NCBI GenBank assembly: GCA_007129145.1
Contig: SKWC01000352.1
Location: 1-9,270, forward strand
DNA from: Rubritepida sp.
GTDB lineage: Bacteria; Pseudomonadota; Alphaproteobacteria; Acetobacterales; Acetobacteraceae
Direction: 5' to 3'
DNA: 9,270 nt
Positions 1 through 6,290 of this stretch are shown piece by piece. The position numbers and the translations under genes are program-made. The notes under the pieces were generated by a model. The model was not told where the DNA came from. It saw only the letters and a list, made by a program, of their open reading frames with translations, and did not search any database. Every line of letters begins with the position of its first letter. Position 1 is the first letter of the stretch.

Positions 1-413
1 CCGAAGCGCTCGAGGAGCGCGAACATGCCGTCAGGTTCGGACACCATGCTCACGCGCAGGAACGCGCCGAGGCCGTCGAGTTGGGTGCCGCTGCCCGGCA
101 CCACGTCGATGCCGAACGACTTGTAGTAGTCGATGGTGGCGGCGGCAGGCGCGGTGCCGGTGCCGGCATAGGTCTGGCTGCGCCCGCCACCGGCCGACCA
201 ATGGTGGTAGAAGCCGTCGCCGCCAAGGCCCGACATGTGCGGCTCGGCCACGCCCAGCGCGAGCGAGACGGCGACCGCCGCATCGGCCGCGCTGCCGCCG
301 GCGCGCAGCACATCGAGGCCCGCCTGGGTGGCGAGGGGGTGGTTGGAGGCGACCGCGCCGCGCCGCCCCATGATCAGCGGGCGGTGGCTGCGCGGGATGG
401 GGGTGTCGGTCAT
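1..413 (-). CDS. Gamma-glutamyltransferase-family protein, N-terminal part (cut by left edge)
   Basis: The visible 137 residues match the N-terminus of the gamma-glutamyltranspeptidase Ntn-hydrolase family. The typical opening (GRRGAVASNHPLATQAG, about residues 16-32) is followed by LRAGGSAADAAVAVSLALGV and EPHMSGLGGDGF. Family members cleave gamma-glutamyl amide bonds (glutathione and conjugates) or act as acylases, after self-cleavage at a catalytic Thr that lies beyond the window. The N-terminus has no hydrophobic signal peptide, unlike the classical periplasmic GGT, so a cytoplasmic location is likely. The start at 413 lies only 7 bases after the stop of the MBL-fold gene, with a GGAG about 11 bases upstream inside that gene, so the two are probably co-transcribed. 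A later in-frame ATG (residue 15) is a possible alternative start. The family is clear; the substrate is not. Confidence 0.85.
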   Translation of the reverse strand, partial: MTDTPIPRSHRPLIMGRRGAVASNHPLATQAGLDVLRAGGSAADAAVAVSLALGVAEPHMSGLGGDGFYHHWSAGGGRSQTYAGTGTAPAAATIDYYKSFGIDVVPGSGTQLDGLGAFLRVSMVSEPDGMFALLERF

Positions 414-420
414 GGCGGTG

Positions 421-1428
421 TCAGCTCCGTTGCCAGCGGATCAGCCCGTCCGCCCCGGGGTCGCGCCGAATGGCGCCCAGCGCTTCCAGCCGGCGCAGAT
501 GCGCCAGGGTCTCGCTCAGCGCATAGCCGAGATTGTGCAGGTCCAGTTCGCGGCGGAACAGATGCGGGACAAGCTGCATGGGCGTGCGCGGCTCGGCGCA
601 GCCCTGGGCCAGCGCATCGAGCCGCGCCTCGTGATGCGCCGCCAGCGCATCGAGCCGCGCATGCAGCCCCTGGAAGGGTTCGCCATGCGAGGGCAGCACC
701 ACCACATCCTCGGGCAGGCGGCGCAGCTTGCCCAGCGAGCTCAGGAACTGGCCCAGCGGGTCGGCCATGGGCTCGGCCGCGTGCAGGCCGATGTAGGGAG
801 AGATGCGCGGCAGCACCTGGTCGGCGGCGATCAGCACGCCGGCCTCGGCGCAATGGAGGCAGGCCATGTCGGGGGCGTGGCCCTGGCCGGTAATGATTTC
901 GAAGGCGCGGCCGCCGATGCGCAGCAGCTGGCCGTCGGCGATGGCCTCGAAGGCGCGGGGCAGGGGGGCGACGTTCTGCGGATAGACCGGCCCGCGCGCC
1001 AGCAGGAAATCGAGGAAGGGCTCGGGGGCGCCGGCGGCGCGCATGAAATCGGCCTGGTGCGCCATCAGGTCGGGGCCGCTGTCGAACCAGAAATTGCGCG
1101 ACTGCAGCCACTCCATGCGCGTCATGCGCGGCATCAGCCCGGCCATGCCGGCCAGCCAGCCCATCAGCCCGGCGTGGTCGGGGTGGAAATGCGTGACCAG
1201 CAGGCCGCTCACGCCGCGCCCGCCGAAGGCATCGCCGGCCATGGCGGTGCGCCAGGCGGCGCGGGTCGCGTCATTGTCCGCGCCGGTGTCCACCACCGTC
1301 CAGCCCGCGCCATCCTCCAGCAGCCAGACATTCACGTCATGCGGGGGGAAGGGCAGGGGAAAGCGCATGCGGCGCAGGCCGGGGATGATCTCCTGCGCCG
1401 CGCCCGGCGCCAGCGGGGGCTGGTTCAT
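421..1428 (-). CDS. MBL-fold metallo-hydrolase with C-terminal winged-helix-like tail
   Basis: This 335-residue protein carries the metallo-beta-lactamase zinc motif THFHPDH at residues 79-85. The other expected ligands follow: His184 in GHAPD, Asp203 in AADQV and His248 in PSHGEP. An upstream VVDTGAD strand (45-51) is also typical. The last 80 or so residues (LDALAAHHEARLDAL..., LDLHNLGYALSETLAHLRRLEALGAI) resemble the winged-helix tail of LACTB2-like hydrolases, which closes over the active site. No signal peptide is visible, so it is probably cytosolic. Such proteins hydrolyse thioesters, lactones, phosphodiesters or other esters; nothing here fixes the substrate. Its ATG shares one base with the TGA of the upstream nitrile hydratase-like gene (TGATG) and lacks a good ribosome site, which points to translational coupling and linked function. 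Confidence 0.92.
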   Translation of the reverse strand: MNQPPLAPGAAQEIIPGLRRMRFPLPFPPHDVNVWLLEDGAGWTVVDTGADNDATRAAWRTAMAGDAFGGRGVSGLLVTHFHPDHAGLMGWLAGMAGLMPRMTRMEWLQSRNFWFDSGPDLMAHQADFMRAAGAPEPFLDFLLARGPVYPQNVAPLPRAFEAIADGQLLRIGGRAFEIITGQGHAPDMACLHCAEAGVLIAADQVLPRISPYIGLHAAEPMADPLGQFLSSLGKLRRLPEDVVVLPSHGEPFQGLHARLDALAAHHEARLDALAQGCAEPRTPMQLVPHLFRRELDLHNLGYALSETLAHLRRLEALGAIRRDPGADGLIRWQRS

Positions 1429-2426
1429 CAGGGCTGCCGGGCGGGCGTCACCCCGATCATGGAATCACGCGTCACGAGGCCGGCGAGGCGGTCCTCGTCC
1501 CAGCCCTCGGTGCCCTCGGGGCGGGCGGGGACGACGAGGTAGCGAAGCTCGGCGTTGCTGTCCCAGACGCGCAGCGCGGTGGCATCGGGCAGGGTGGTGC
1601 CGAATTCCGCCAGCACGCCGCGCGGGTCGCGCACGGCGCGAGCGCGGTAGGCGCGGCTCTTGTACCAGGCGGGGGGGCGGCCGAGGATGCTGCGCGGGTA
1701 GCAGGAGCACAGGGTGCAGACCACGAGGTTGTGCTCGGCATCCGTGTTGAACACCGCCCTCAGATGCGTCCCCGCGGCGTCCAGCCCCAGTTCGCGCACG
1801 GCGGCGACGGCATCGGCCTCCAGCCGGCTGGCGAAGCCGGGGTCTGCCCAGGCGCGGGCCACGATGCGCGCGCCATTGTGCGTGCCGCGCGCATCCATGC
1901 GCTCGATTTCGGCGCGGATCTCGGCGGCGGTCAGGATGCCCTTGGCCAGCAGCAGGTTGCGCACCGCCACCGCGCGCAGCCGCAGCGGCGAGAGCACCGT
2001 CACCGCCGCGTCGTGATCCTCCTGGTAGGGGTGGTCGTGGTCATGATCATGATCATGATCATGGTCGTGGTGGTGGTGCCCGGCGGCCTCGCCCTCCACC
2101 CGGTCCTCGCCGGCGGCGCGCAGCCGCGCCTCCTCGGCCAGGACCTCGGCCTCGGGCAGGGTGCCTTTCCGCATCAGCAGGGTCGAGAAGGCGAGCACCC
2201 AGCGCTCGTAATAGGGCATCGCCCAATAGGTGTCGGCGTCCAGCTGCTCCTGCACGAAGCGGCTTTCGTCGGTGGAGAACAGCCGCCGCTTGCCGTCGGC
2301 CAGCAGCATGCGGATGGCATCCGCTTCCTTCTCCCAATGCGCGGCGTCGTGTTCCTCATGCGCGATCGGGGCGGCGAAGCGCCCGCCGACATCATGCGGG
2401 TGCGGGGGTGGCGGCAGGTCGGTCAT
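1428..2426 (-). CDS. Fused nitrile hydratase-like protein: beta N-terminal half + His/Asp linker + cobalt-type alpha subunit
   Basis: This is a 332-residue protein. Residues 9-15 (HPHDVGG) and about 30-95 (ESRFVQEQL, TYWAMPYYERWVLAFSTLL.RKG) resemble the N-terminal half of nitrile hydratase beta or thiocyanate hydrolase beta. Arg56 appears to align with the active-site arginine that contacts the oxidised cysteines. Residues 117-132 are a His/Asp run (four His, then six Asp-His pairs). Residues 142-328 are a complete alpha subunit: NGARIVARAW at 184-193, the metal-binding claw VCTLCSC at 236-242 (Thr in the CTLC form is typical of cobalt enzymes), then PPAWYKSRAYRARAV, RVWDSNAELRYLVVP and VTRDSMIGV. 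The enzymes hydrate nitriles to amides or hydrolyse thiocyanate to carbonyl sulfide and ammonia. Tyr-Pro-Arg follows the claw, where I recall Tyr-Pro-Trp in many homologues. The beta C-terminal (SH3-like) half is absent here. Start choice: GGAGGG 8 bases upstream. Family certain, exact reaction open. Confidence 0.9.
   Translation of the reverse strand: MTDLPPPPHPHDVGGRFAAPIAHEEHDAAHWEKEADAIRMLLADGKRRLFSTDESRFVQEQLDADTYWAMPYYERWVLAFSTLLMRKGTLPEAEVLAEEARLRAAGEDRVEGEAAGHHHHDHDHDHDHDHDHPYQEDHDAAVTVLSPLRLRAVAVRNLLLAKGILTAAEIRAEIERMDARGTHNGARIVARAWADPGFASRLEADAVAAVRELGLDAAGTHLRAVFNTDAEHNLVVCTLCSCYPRSILGRPPAWYKSRAYRARAVRDPRGVLAEFGTTLPDATALRVWDSNAELRYLVVPARPEGTEGWDEDRLAGLVTRDSMIGVTPARQP
2031..2078 (-). 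repeat. Hexanucleotide repeat encoding the His/Asp linker
   Basis: These bases encode residues 117-132 of the nitrile hydratase-like fusion. The core at 2041-2063 is a near-perfect tandem of the 6-mer ATGATC read on the plus strand (CAT-GAT codons on the coding strand). It is flanked by CAC and GAC codons giving the same residues. CAT/GAT is A/T-richer than the surrounding codon use, which suggests recent expansion by slippage. Because the unit is 6 bases, copy-number change keeps the frame and only alters linker length. Confidence 0.85.
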
Positions 2427-2434
2427 GGCTGGGG

Positions 2435-2440
2435 CCCTCC
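2435..2440 (-). promoter_or_regulatory. Ribosome binding site of the nitrile hydratase-like fusion
   Basis: GGAGGG on the minus strand sits 8 bases before the ATG at 2426. It is a good Shine-Dalgarno match and supports this start, which also keeps the HDVGG motif near the N-terminus. Confidence 0.7.
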
Positions 2441-2486
2441 ATGCGGTGAAGCGCAGGCTACCGGGGCGGGGCGGGGGCCGGAAGCC

Positions 2487-2515
2487 TCGACAGGGGCGGT
2501 ATCAGCCGCTAGGCG
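2487..2515 (+). promoter_or_regulatory. Possible promoter of the lone receptor gene
   Basis: TCGACA (2487-2492, five of six matches to the -35 consensus) is followed after 17 bases by TAGGCG (2510-2515), a poor -10. A short dyad CCGC-TAG-GCGG (2506-2516) overlaps the -10 position. The 124-bp gap is shared with the divergent nitrile hydratase-like gene and must hold promoters for both. No convincing minus-strand promoter was seen. Confidence 0.22.
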
Positions 2516-2533
2516 GGGCGGAAATCCCATAAC

Positions 2534-2540
2534 GAGGAGG
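2534..2540 (+). promoter_or_regulatory. Ribosome binding site of the lone receptor gene
   Basis: GAGGAGG lies 10 bases before the ATG at 2551. This strong Shine-Dalgarno sequence fixes the start and implies efficient translation, as expected for an abundant periplasmic receptor. Confidence 0.75.
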
Positions 2541-2550
2541 TTCCAGGGAC

Positions 2551-3567
2551 ATGACTCACCGTATTCTGCTGCCGCGCCGCGGCATGCTGCTGGCCGGACT
2601 TGCCGCGCCCTTGGCCGCTCCGCTGGCCGCGCCCTCCATCGGCCGCGCCCAGACCGCCTGGCCGCAGCGCGACCTGCGCATGATCGTGCCCTTCCCGCCC
2701 GGCGGCAGCACCGACGTGCTGGCCCGCTTCGTGGCCCAGGCCCTGCGCGAGCAGGTCGGCCGCCCCGTGGTGGTCGAGAACCAGGCGGGCGCGGGTGGCA
2801 CCACCTCGGCCGGGCGTTTCGCGCGCGAGGGCGACGATCACGCCTTCTTCGTCTCGCAGATCGCGACCCATGGCATCGCGCCCTCGCTGTTCCGCAGCCT
2901 GCAGTATGATCCGGCCGCGGATTTCCGGGCGGTGTCGCTGATGACCACCGTGCCGAATGTCTGGCTGGCCAACCGCGACCGCGTGCCGCATGGCGATGTG
3001 CGCCAGGTGCTGCGCGACGCCCGCGCGCGCCCGACCGAGATCACCTTCGCCTCGGCCGGCAACGGCACCTCGACGCATCTGACGGGCGAGCTGATCAGCC
3101 AGCAGGCCGGCGTGCAGATGACGCATGTGCCCTATCGCGGCGCGGGTCCGGGCATGACCGCGGTGATGGGCGGCGAGGTGGACACCTTCATCGACAACTT
3201 CACCACCGCCCTGCCGCAGATCCAGGCGGGCACGGTGATCGCGCTGGCGGTGACCTCGCCCCAGCGCCGCCCCGAGATCCCGAACGTGCCCGCGATGGCG
3301 GAGTTGGGCGCGGAATTCGGCATGGAAGGCTTCGCGGCCGAGGCCTGGTTCGGCCTGCACACCCACCGCTCCGCCTCGGATGCGGTGGTGGCCCGGATGG
3401 GCGAGGCGGTGCGCACGACCCTGGCGGGTCAGGCGCTGCGCGCCCAGCTGGCCGAGCGGGGCACCGAGCTGCGCAGCAGCACGCCCGAGGAATACGACGC
3501 GCTGATGCGCCGCGAGCTGGCGCGCTGGGCCGAGGTGGTGCAGCGCGGCAACATCATCGTCCAGTGA
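2551..3567 (+). CDS. Bug/TctC-type periplasmic solute receptor (orphan)
   Basis: This 338-residue protein is the solute-binding component of a tripartite tricarboxylate transporter. It has a signal peptide with a twin-arginine-like PRRGMLL (8-14) and a low-complexity hydrophobic stretch of three LAAP units (about 17-28), with likely cleavage near Arg-Ala-Gln (32-34). The mature protein starts with the family hallmark PFPPGGSTD (47-55). VVVENQAGAGGTTSAG, TFASAGNGTSTHLTGEL, HVPYRGAGPGMTAVMGGEVD and ALAVTSPQRRPEIPNVPAMAELG follow, all typical of Bug proteins. These bind carboxylates or related small polar molecules in the periplasm and pass them to TctAB. No membrane subunits adjoin it on its own strand; it diverges from the nitrile hydratase-like operon and converges on the TctCBA operon. 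It may share that TctAB pair or one elsewhere. The ligand is unknown. Confidence 0.93.
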   Translation: MTHRILLPRRGMLLAGLAAPLAAPLAAPSIGRAQTAWPQRDLRMIVPFPPGGSTDVLARFVAQALREQVGRPVVVENQAGAGGTTSAGRFAREGDDHAFFVSQIATHGIAPSLFRSLQYDPAADFRAVSLMTTVPNVWLANRDRVPHGDVRQVLRDARARPTEITFASAGNGTSTHLTGELISQQAGVQMTHVPYRGAGPGMTAVMGGEVDTFIDNFTTALPQIQAGTVIALAVTSPQRRPEIPNVPAMAELGAEFGMEGFAAEAWFGLHTHRSASDAVVARMGEAVRTTLAGQALRAQLAERGTELRSSTPEEYDALMRRELARWAEVVQRGNIIVQ

Positions 3568-3574
3568 GGCGATG

Positions 3575-3600
3575 GGGTCCGGGGCGCGCGCCCCGGACCC
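3575..3600. terminator. Perfect 26-bp palindrome, probable bidirectional terminator
   Basis: Two 13-base arms (GGGTCCGGGGCGC and its exact complement) abut without a spacer. The palindrome lies in the 39-bp gap between the receptor stop (3567) and the end of the convergent hydrolase gene (3607). As RNA, the innermost bases would open into a small loop on a very stable GC stem. There is no T-tract on either side, so it is not a textbook intrinsic terminator, but position and symmetry fit a shared terminator or 3'-end protecting hairpin. Confidence 0.6.
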
Positions 3601-3606
3601 GTCCGG

Positions 3607-4308
3607 TCACTCCGCCGCCCGGGGCAGGCTGAAGCGGGCGCGCATCTCGCGCTCCACGTAATCCAGGCTTTCGACATCGCCGAACTTCATGTCGATGTCG
3701 AAGAGGTTGGCCTTGTGGGCCGCGGGGCTGCGGTCGCCGCAGGCATCCTCGACCAGCACGATGCGGAAATTGTGTGAGAAGGCGTCCATCGCGCCCGCCC
3801 GCACGCAGCCCGAGGTCGAGATGCCGCAGATGATCAGCGTGTCCACCTCGTCGTAGCGCAGGAAGGCCTCGAGCGGTGTGTGGAAGAAGCAGGAAGGCTT
3901 GTTCTTCAGCACCACCCGGTCCTGCTCGCGCGGGGCGTAGGCCTCGGGCCATTCGTCGGCGCGCTTGTCGCGGCTGTACTGGAAGTCGTCGGCGGTGCCG
4001 AGCTTGAGGTTCCAGATGCCGCGATAGGTGGGATGGGTGCGGTCGTCGCGGCGGCTGTAGTAGATCGGCAGGTCGAGTTCGCGGAACAGGTTGGTCAGGC
4101 GCGTCAGGGCCGCCATCATCTCGGGCATCTCGCGGCCGCATTGCGAATAGGCCGGGTCCACGAACATGTAGGTGGTGTCGATGTTCAGCAGGGCGGGGCG
4201 ACGGCCGATGCCGATGCGCCGCGCGAAGCCGCCCTTGCGGTAGGTCTCGAGCTCGTCATCGGGCACGTAGCCGCGCCACTTCTCGAGCTTTTCCATGTTG
4301 TCGGCCAT
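3607..4308 (-). CDS. Isochorismatase-like cysteine hydrolase
   Basis: This 233-residue protein belongs to the isochorismatase/N-carbamoylsarcosine amidase superfamily. The catalytic triad is readable: Asp44 in ALLNIDTTYMFVD, Lys135 in VVLKNKPSCFFHTPL, and nucleophile Cys168 in GISTSGCVRAGAMDA, whose preceding residues form the usual cis-peptide oxyanion segment. N-carbamoylsarcosine amidase and maleamate amidohydrolase share this architecture, including an N-terminal extension like the one here (YRKGGFARRIGIGRRPALL). Most members hydrolyse amide or carbamoyl C-N bonds and release ammonia; true isochorismatase activity is unlikely in this setting. It is probably cytosolic. It is the last gene of the lyase-receptor-tctB-tctA operon, 52 bp after tctA, with its own AGGGAG 7 bases before the ATG. 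The likely role is deamidation of the imported compound (inference). Confidence 0.92.
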   Translation of the reverse strand: MADNMEKLEKWRGYVPDDELETYRKGGFARRIGIGRRPALLNIDTTYMFVDPAYSQCGREMPEMMAALTRLTNLFRELDLPIYYSRRDDRTHPTYRGIWNLKLGTADDFQYSRDKRADEWPEAYAPREQDRVVLKNKPSCFFHTPLEAFLRYDEVDTLIICGISTSGCVRAGAMDAFSHNFRIVLVEDACGDRSPAAHKANLFDIDMKFGDVESLDYVEREMRARFSLPRAAE

Positions 4309-4315
4309 CGCGGGT

Positions 4316-4321
4316 CTCCCT
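4316..4321 (-). promoter_or_regulatory. Ribosome binding site of the cysteine hydrolase gene
   Basis: AGGGAG on the minus strand lies 7 bases before the ATG at 4308. It favours this start over the in-frame ATG at residue 5 and allows translation independent of tctA. Confidence 0.6.
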
Positions 4322-4360
4322 CTCGCTGCGTGGGGAAACTCGCCATCCGGGGCCGCCCCG

Positions 4361-5848
4361 TCAAGCGCGGCGGCGCCGCCGCAGCAGCGGGTAGAACAGC
4401 GAGGCCACCAGCAGCAGCAGCACCGCGGTGGCCACCGGCCGCTGCAGCAGGAAGGCCGGGTCGCCGCCCGAGACCTGCATGGAGCGCAGCAACTCGGACT
4501 CGGCGGCGGGGCCGAGCAGCAGGCCGATCACCACCGCCGCCACCGGGAAGCCGTGCTCGCGCAGCCAGTAGCCCAGGCCCGCGAACACCACCATGGTGAT
4601 GGGCCCCATCATGTCCCCGGTGATGGAGAAGCAGCCCAGCAGCGCCAGCAGCAGCACGCCCGGGATCAGGTAGCGCAGCGGCACCCGCACCAGCGATGCG
4701 GCGAAGAACAGGAAGCCGAGGCCGAGCACCGCCAGCACCACCACCTGCACGAAATTGCCCAGGATGATGGCGTAGACGAGGTCGAGGTTCTCCGAGATGA
4801 AGCGCGGCCCCCCGGTGACATTGTGCATGGCGAAGGCGCCCAGCATGACGGCTGTGGCGCTGCCGCCCGGGATGCCCAGCGCCAGCAGGGTGGCAATGGA
4901 GCCGCCCTCGCTGCTGCTGTTGGCCGATTCCGAGGCGATGACCCCGCGCGGTTCGCCCTTGCCGAACACCGAGGGGTCCTTCGCGCGGCGCTTCGTCTCG
5001 GCATAGGAAAGCAGGTTGGCCACCGCCGCGCCGACGCCCGGGATCGCGCCCACGCCGATGCCGATCAGCCCGCCGCGGGCGACCACCAGCGGATGCCGCA
5101 GCGCCATCCCCACCCCCGCGAGGATGCGCGAGAAGGCAGGACGGCGAAGCTCCTTGTCCTCGACGATGTAGTCGCGGCGCATCAGGCGGAACATCTCGGA
5201 GGCGGCGAACAGCCCGATCAGCGCCGGCACCACGGGGATGCCGTCCACCAGTGCCAGGCTGTCGAAGGTGCCGCGCATGTCGCCGCGCGCGCTCATGCCG
5301 ATCATGCCGATCATGACGCCGAGCAGCCCGGCCAGCAGCGCCTTGATGAAGCTGCCTTCGTGCAGCACCGCGATCAGCGTCAGCCCCCAGGCGGCGATGG
5401 CGAACATCTCGAGCGGGCCGAGCAGCAGCACCGCATCCGCGACCCAGCCCACCACCAGCAGCAGGATGACGTAGCCCAGCGCGCTGCCCGCGCAGGAGGC
5501 CGCGAGTGCCAGGCCCAGGGCCTCGCTGTGGCGGCCCTGGCGCGCCATGGGGTGGCCGTCGAAGGTGGTGGCGACGGCCGAAGAACTGCCCGGCACGTTC
5601 ATCAGCACCGCCGGGATGGCGGCGCCGAAGCCGCCGCCGGTGAAGATGGAGGTGAGGAACAGCACCGCCGAGAGGAAGTCGAGATGCACCGTCACCGGCA
5701 GGAACACCGCCATGGCGATGGGCACCGACAGCCCCGGGATGGCGCCGAAGATCAGCCCGAGGAGCAGCCCGGGCGGCACCACCAGCCAGGGCGTCCAGGA
5801 TTCCCCCAGCAGCGCGGCGGCGGAGGCAAGCGCCGTCTGGTCGATCAC
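4361..5848 (-). CDS. tctA: Tripartite tricarboxylate transporter large membrane subunit TctA
   Basis: This 495-residue, highly hydrophobic protein is the large inner-membrane subunit of the TTT family, where about twelve membrane segments are usual. Hallmark motifs are present: FGAIPGLS (34-41), TGGGFGAAIPAVLMNVPGSS (70-89) leading into ATTFDGHPMARQGR (93-106), and a second copy-like region, GVIASESANSSSEGGSIATL plus LGIPGGSATAVMLGAF. The protein ends in a short Arg-rich cytosolic tail. It forms the sodium- or proton-driven channel with TctB and takes substrate from the periplasmic receptor. The start is GTG and overlaps the tctB stop by four bases (GTGA), so translation is probably coupled. 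Length and motif content are normal for an intact gene. Confidence 0.96.
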   Translation of the reverse strand: MIDQTALASAAALLGESWTPWLVVPPGLLLGLIFGAIPGLSVPIAMAVFLPVTVHLDFLSAVLFLTSIFTGGGFGAAIPAVLMNVPGSSSAVATTFDGHPMARQGRHSEALGLALAASCAGSALGYVILLLVVGWVADAVLLLGPLEMFAIAAWGLTLIAVLHEGSFIKALLAGLLGVMIGMIGMSARGDMRGTFDSLALVDGIPVVPALIGLFAASEMFRLMRRDYIVEDKELRRPAFSRILAGVGMALRHPLVVARGGLIGIGVGAIPGVGAAVANLLSYAETKRRAKDPSVFGKGEPRGVIASESANSSSEGGSIATLLALGIPGGSATAVMLGAFAMHNVTGGPRFISENLDLVYAIILGNFVQVVVLAVLGLGFLFFAASLVRVPLRYLIPGVLLLALLGCFSITGDMMGPITMVVFAGLGYWLREHGFPVAAVVIGLLLGPAAESELLRSMQVSGGDPAFLLQRPVATAVLLLLVASLFYPLLRRRRRA

Positions 5849-6285
5849 CGCGGCGGGTCCAGCAGCAGCGTGGGCATCTCATAGGGCAGCATGAAGCCCA
5901 GCGTCATGATGATCACGAAGGTCATGATCCCCGCATAGGCCAGCAGCACCAGCGGCCGGCGTTCACCCAGCAGCGCCGTGGCCGCCAGCAGGAAAAGGAA
6001 GGCGGCGGCGTCGAAGCCGATGGTTTCGAGCCCCGCCACCAGCCCGCCCAGCAGCGCGAGCAGCCCCAGCACCCGGGCCAGCCCGCCGCCGGCCTCCTGC
6101 GGCGCGCGGCGCAGCGCCGCGACCGCGAGGATGCCGCAGAGCAGCAGGATCAGCCCCGCGACCGGCACCATCAGCACGAGGTTCTCGAAGCTGAAGGACC
6201 GGCGCGCGGCATCCTGCGCGAGCCAGATGGCGAAGCCCGCGATCAGCAGCAGCAGCGCGACCTCGCTGCCGCGCTGGCCCTGCAT
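5845..6285 (-). CDS. tctB: Tripartite tricarboxylate transporter small membrane subunit TctB
   Basis: This 146-residue protein has four or five hydrophobic segments (about residues 9-25, 35-58, 69-84, 89-107 and 110-133). It has the size, topology and position of TctB, the poorly conserved small partner of TctA. The call rests mainly on context: it sits between the receptor (5-base gap) and tctA (4-base overlap), the standard TctC-B-A order. The ending, with a membrane segment followed by GFMLPYEMPTL, is also common in TctB. No Shine-Dalgarno sequence stands before its ATG, so it is likely translated by coupling from the receptor gene. Confidence 0.88.
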   Translation of the reverse strand: MQGQRGSEVALLLLIAGFAIWLAQDAARRSFSFENLVLMVPVAGLILLLCGILAVAALRRAPQEAGGGLARVLGLLALLGGLVAGLETIGFDAAAFLFLLAATALLGERRPLVLLAYAGIMTFVIIMTLGFMLPYEMPTLLLDPPR

Positions 6286-6290
6286 GCGGC

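Noticed and set aside
235..1542. Long plus-strand open frame (435 codons) opposite the MBL-fold and GGT-family genes
   Set aside because: It is antisense to two genes with clear family motifs. Its translation is a low-complexity Ala/Gly/His/Gln/Arg mix with no domain, as usual for GC-rich antisense frames.
2506..2516. Short dyad CCGC-TAG-GCGG in the divergent promoter region
   Set aside because: Four-base arms are too short to claim an operator without comparison to related genomes.
4348..4360. Small hairpin CGGGG-CCG-CCCCG just after the tctA stop
   Set aside because: The stem is only 5 bp and has no T-run. It could weakly reduce read-through to the hydrolase gene, but such stems are frequent by chance in this GC-rich DNA.
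4185..5882. Second minus-strand frame overlapping tctA (565 codons)
   Set aside because: It is a shifted frame of tctA with Arg/Gly/Ala-rich content; only its end, near 4185-4308, runs through the hydrolase gene in the wrong frame.
4295..5884. Plus-strand open frame of 529 codons opposite tctA
   Set aside because: It is the complement of a well-conserved transporter gene and gives a His/Gln/Arg-rich translation without motifs; GC-rich codon bias explains the lack of stops.
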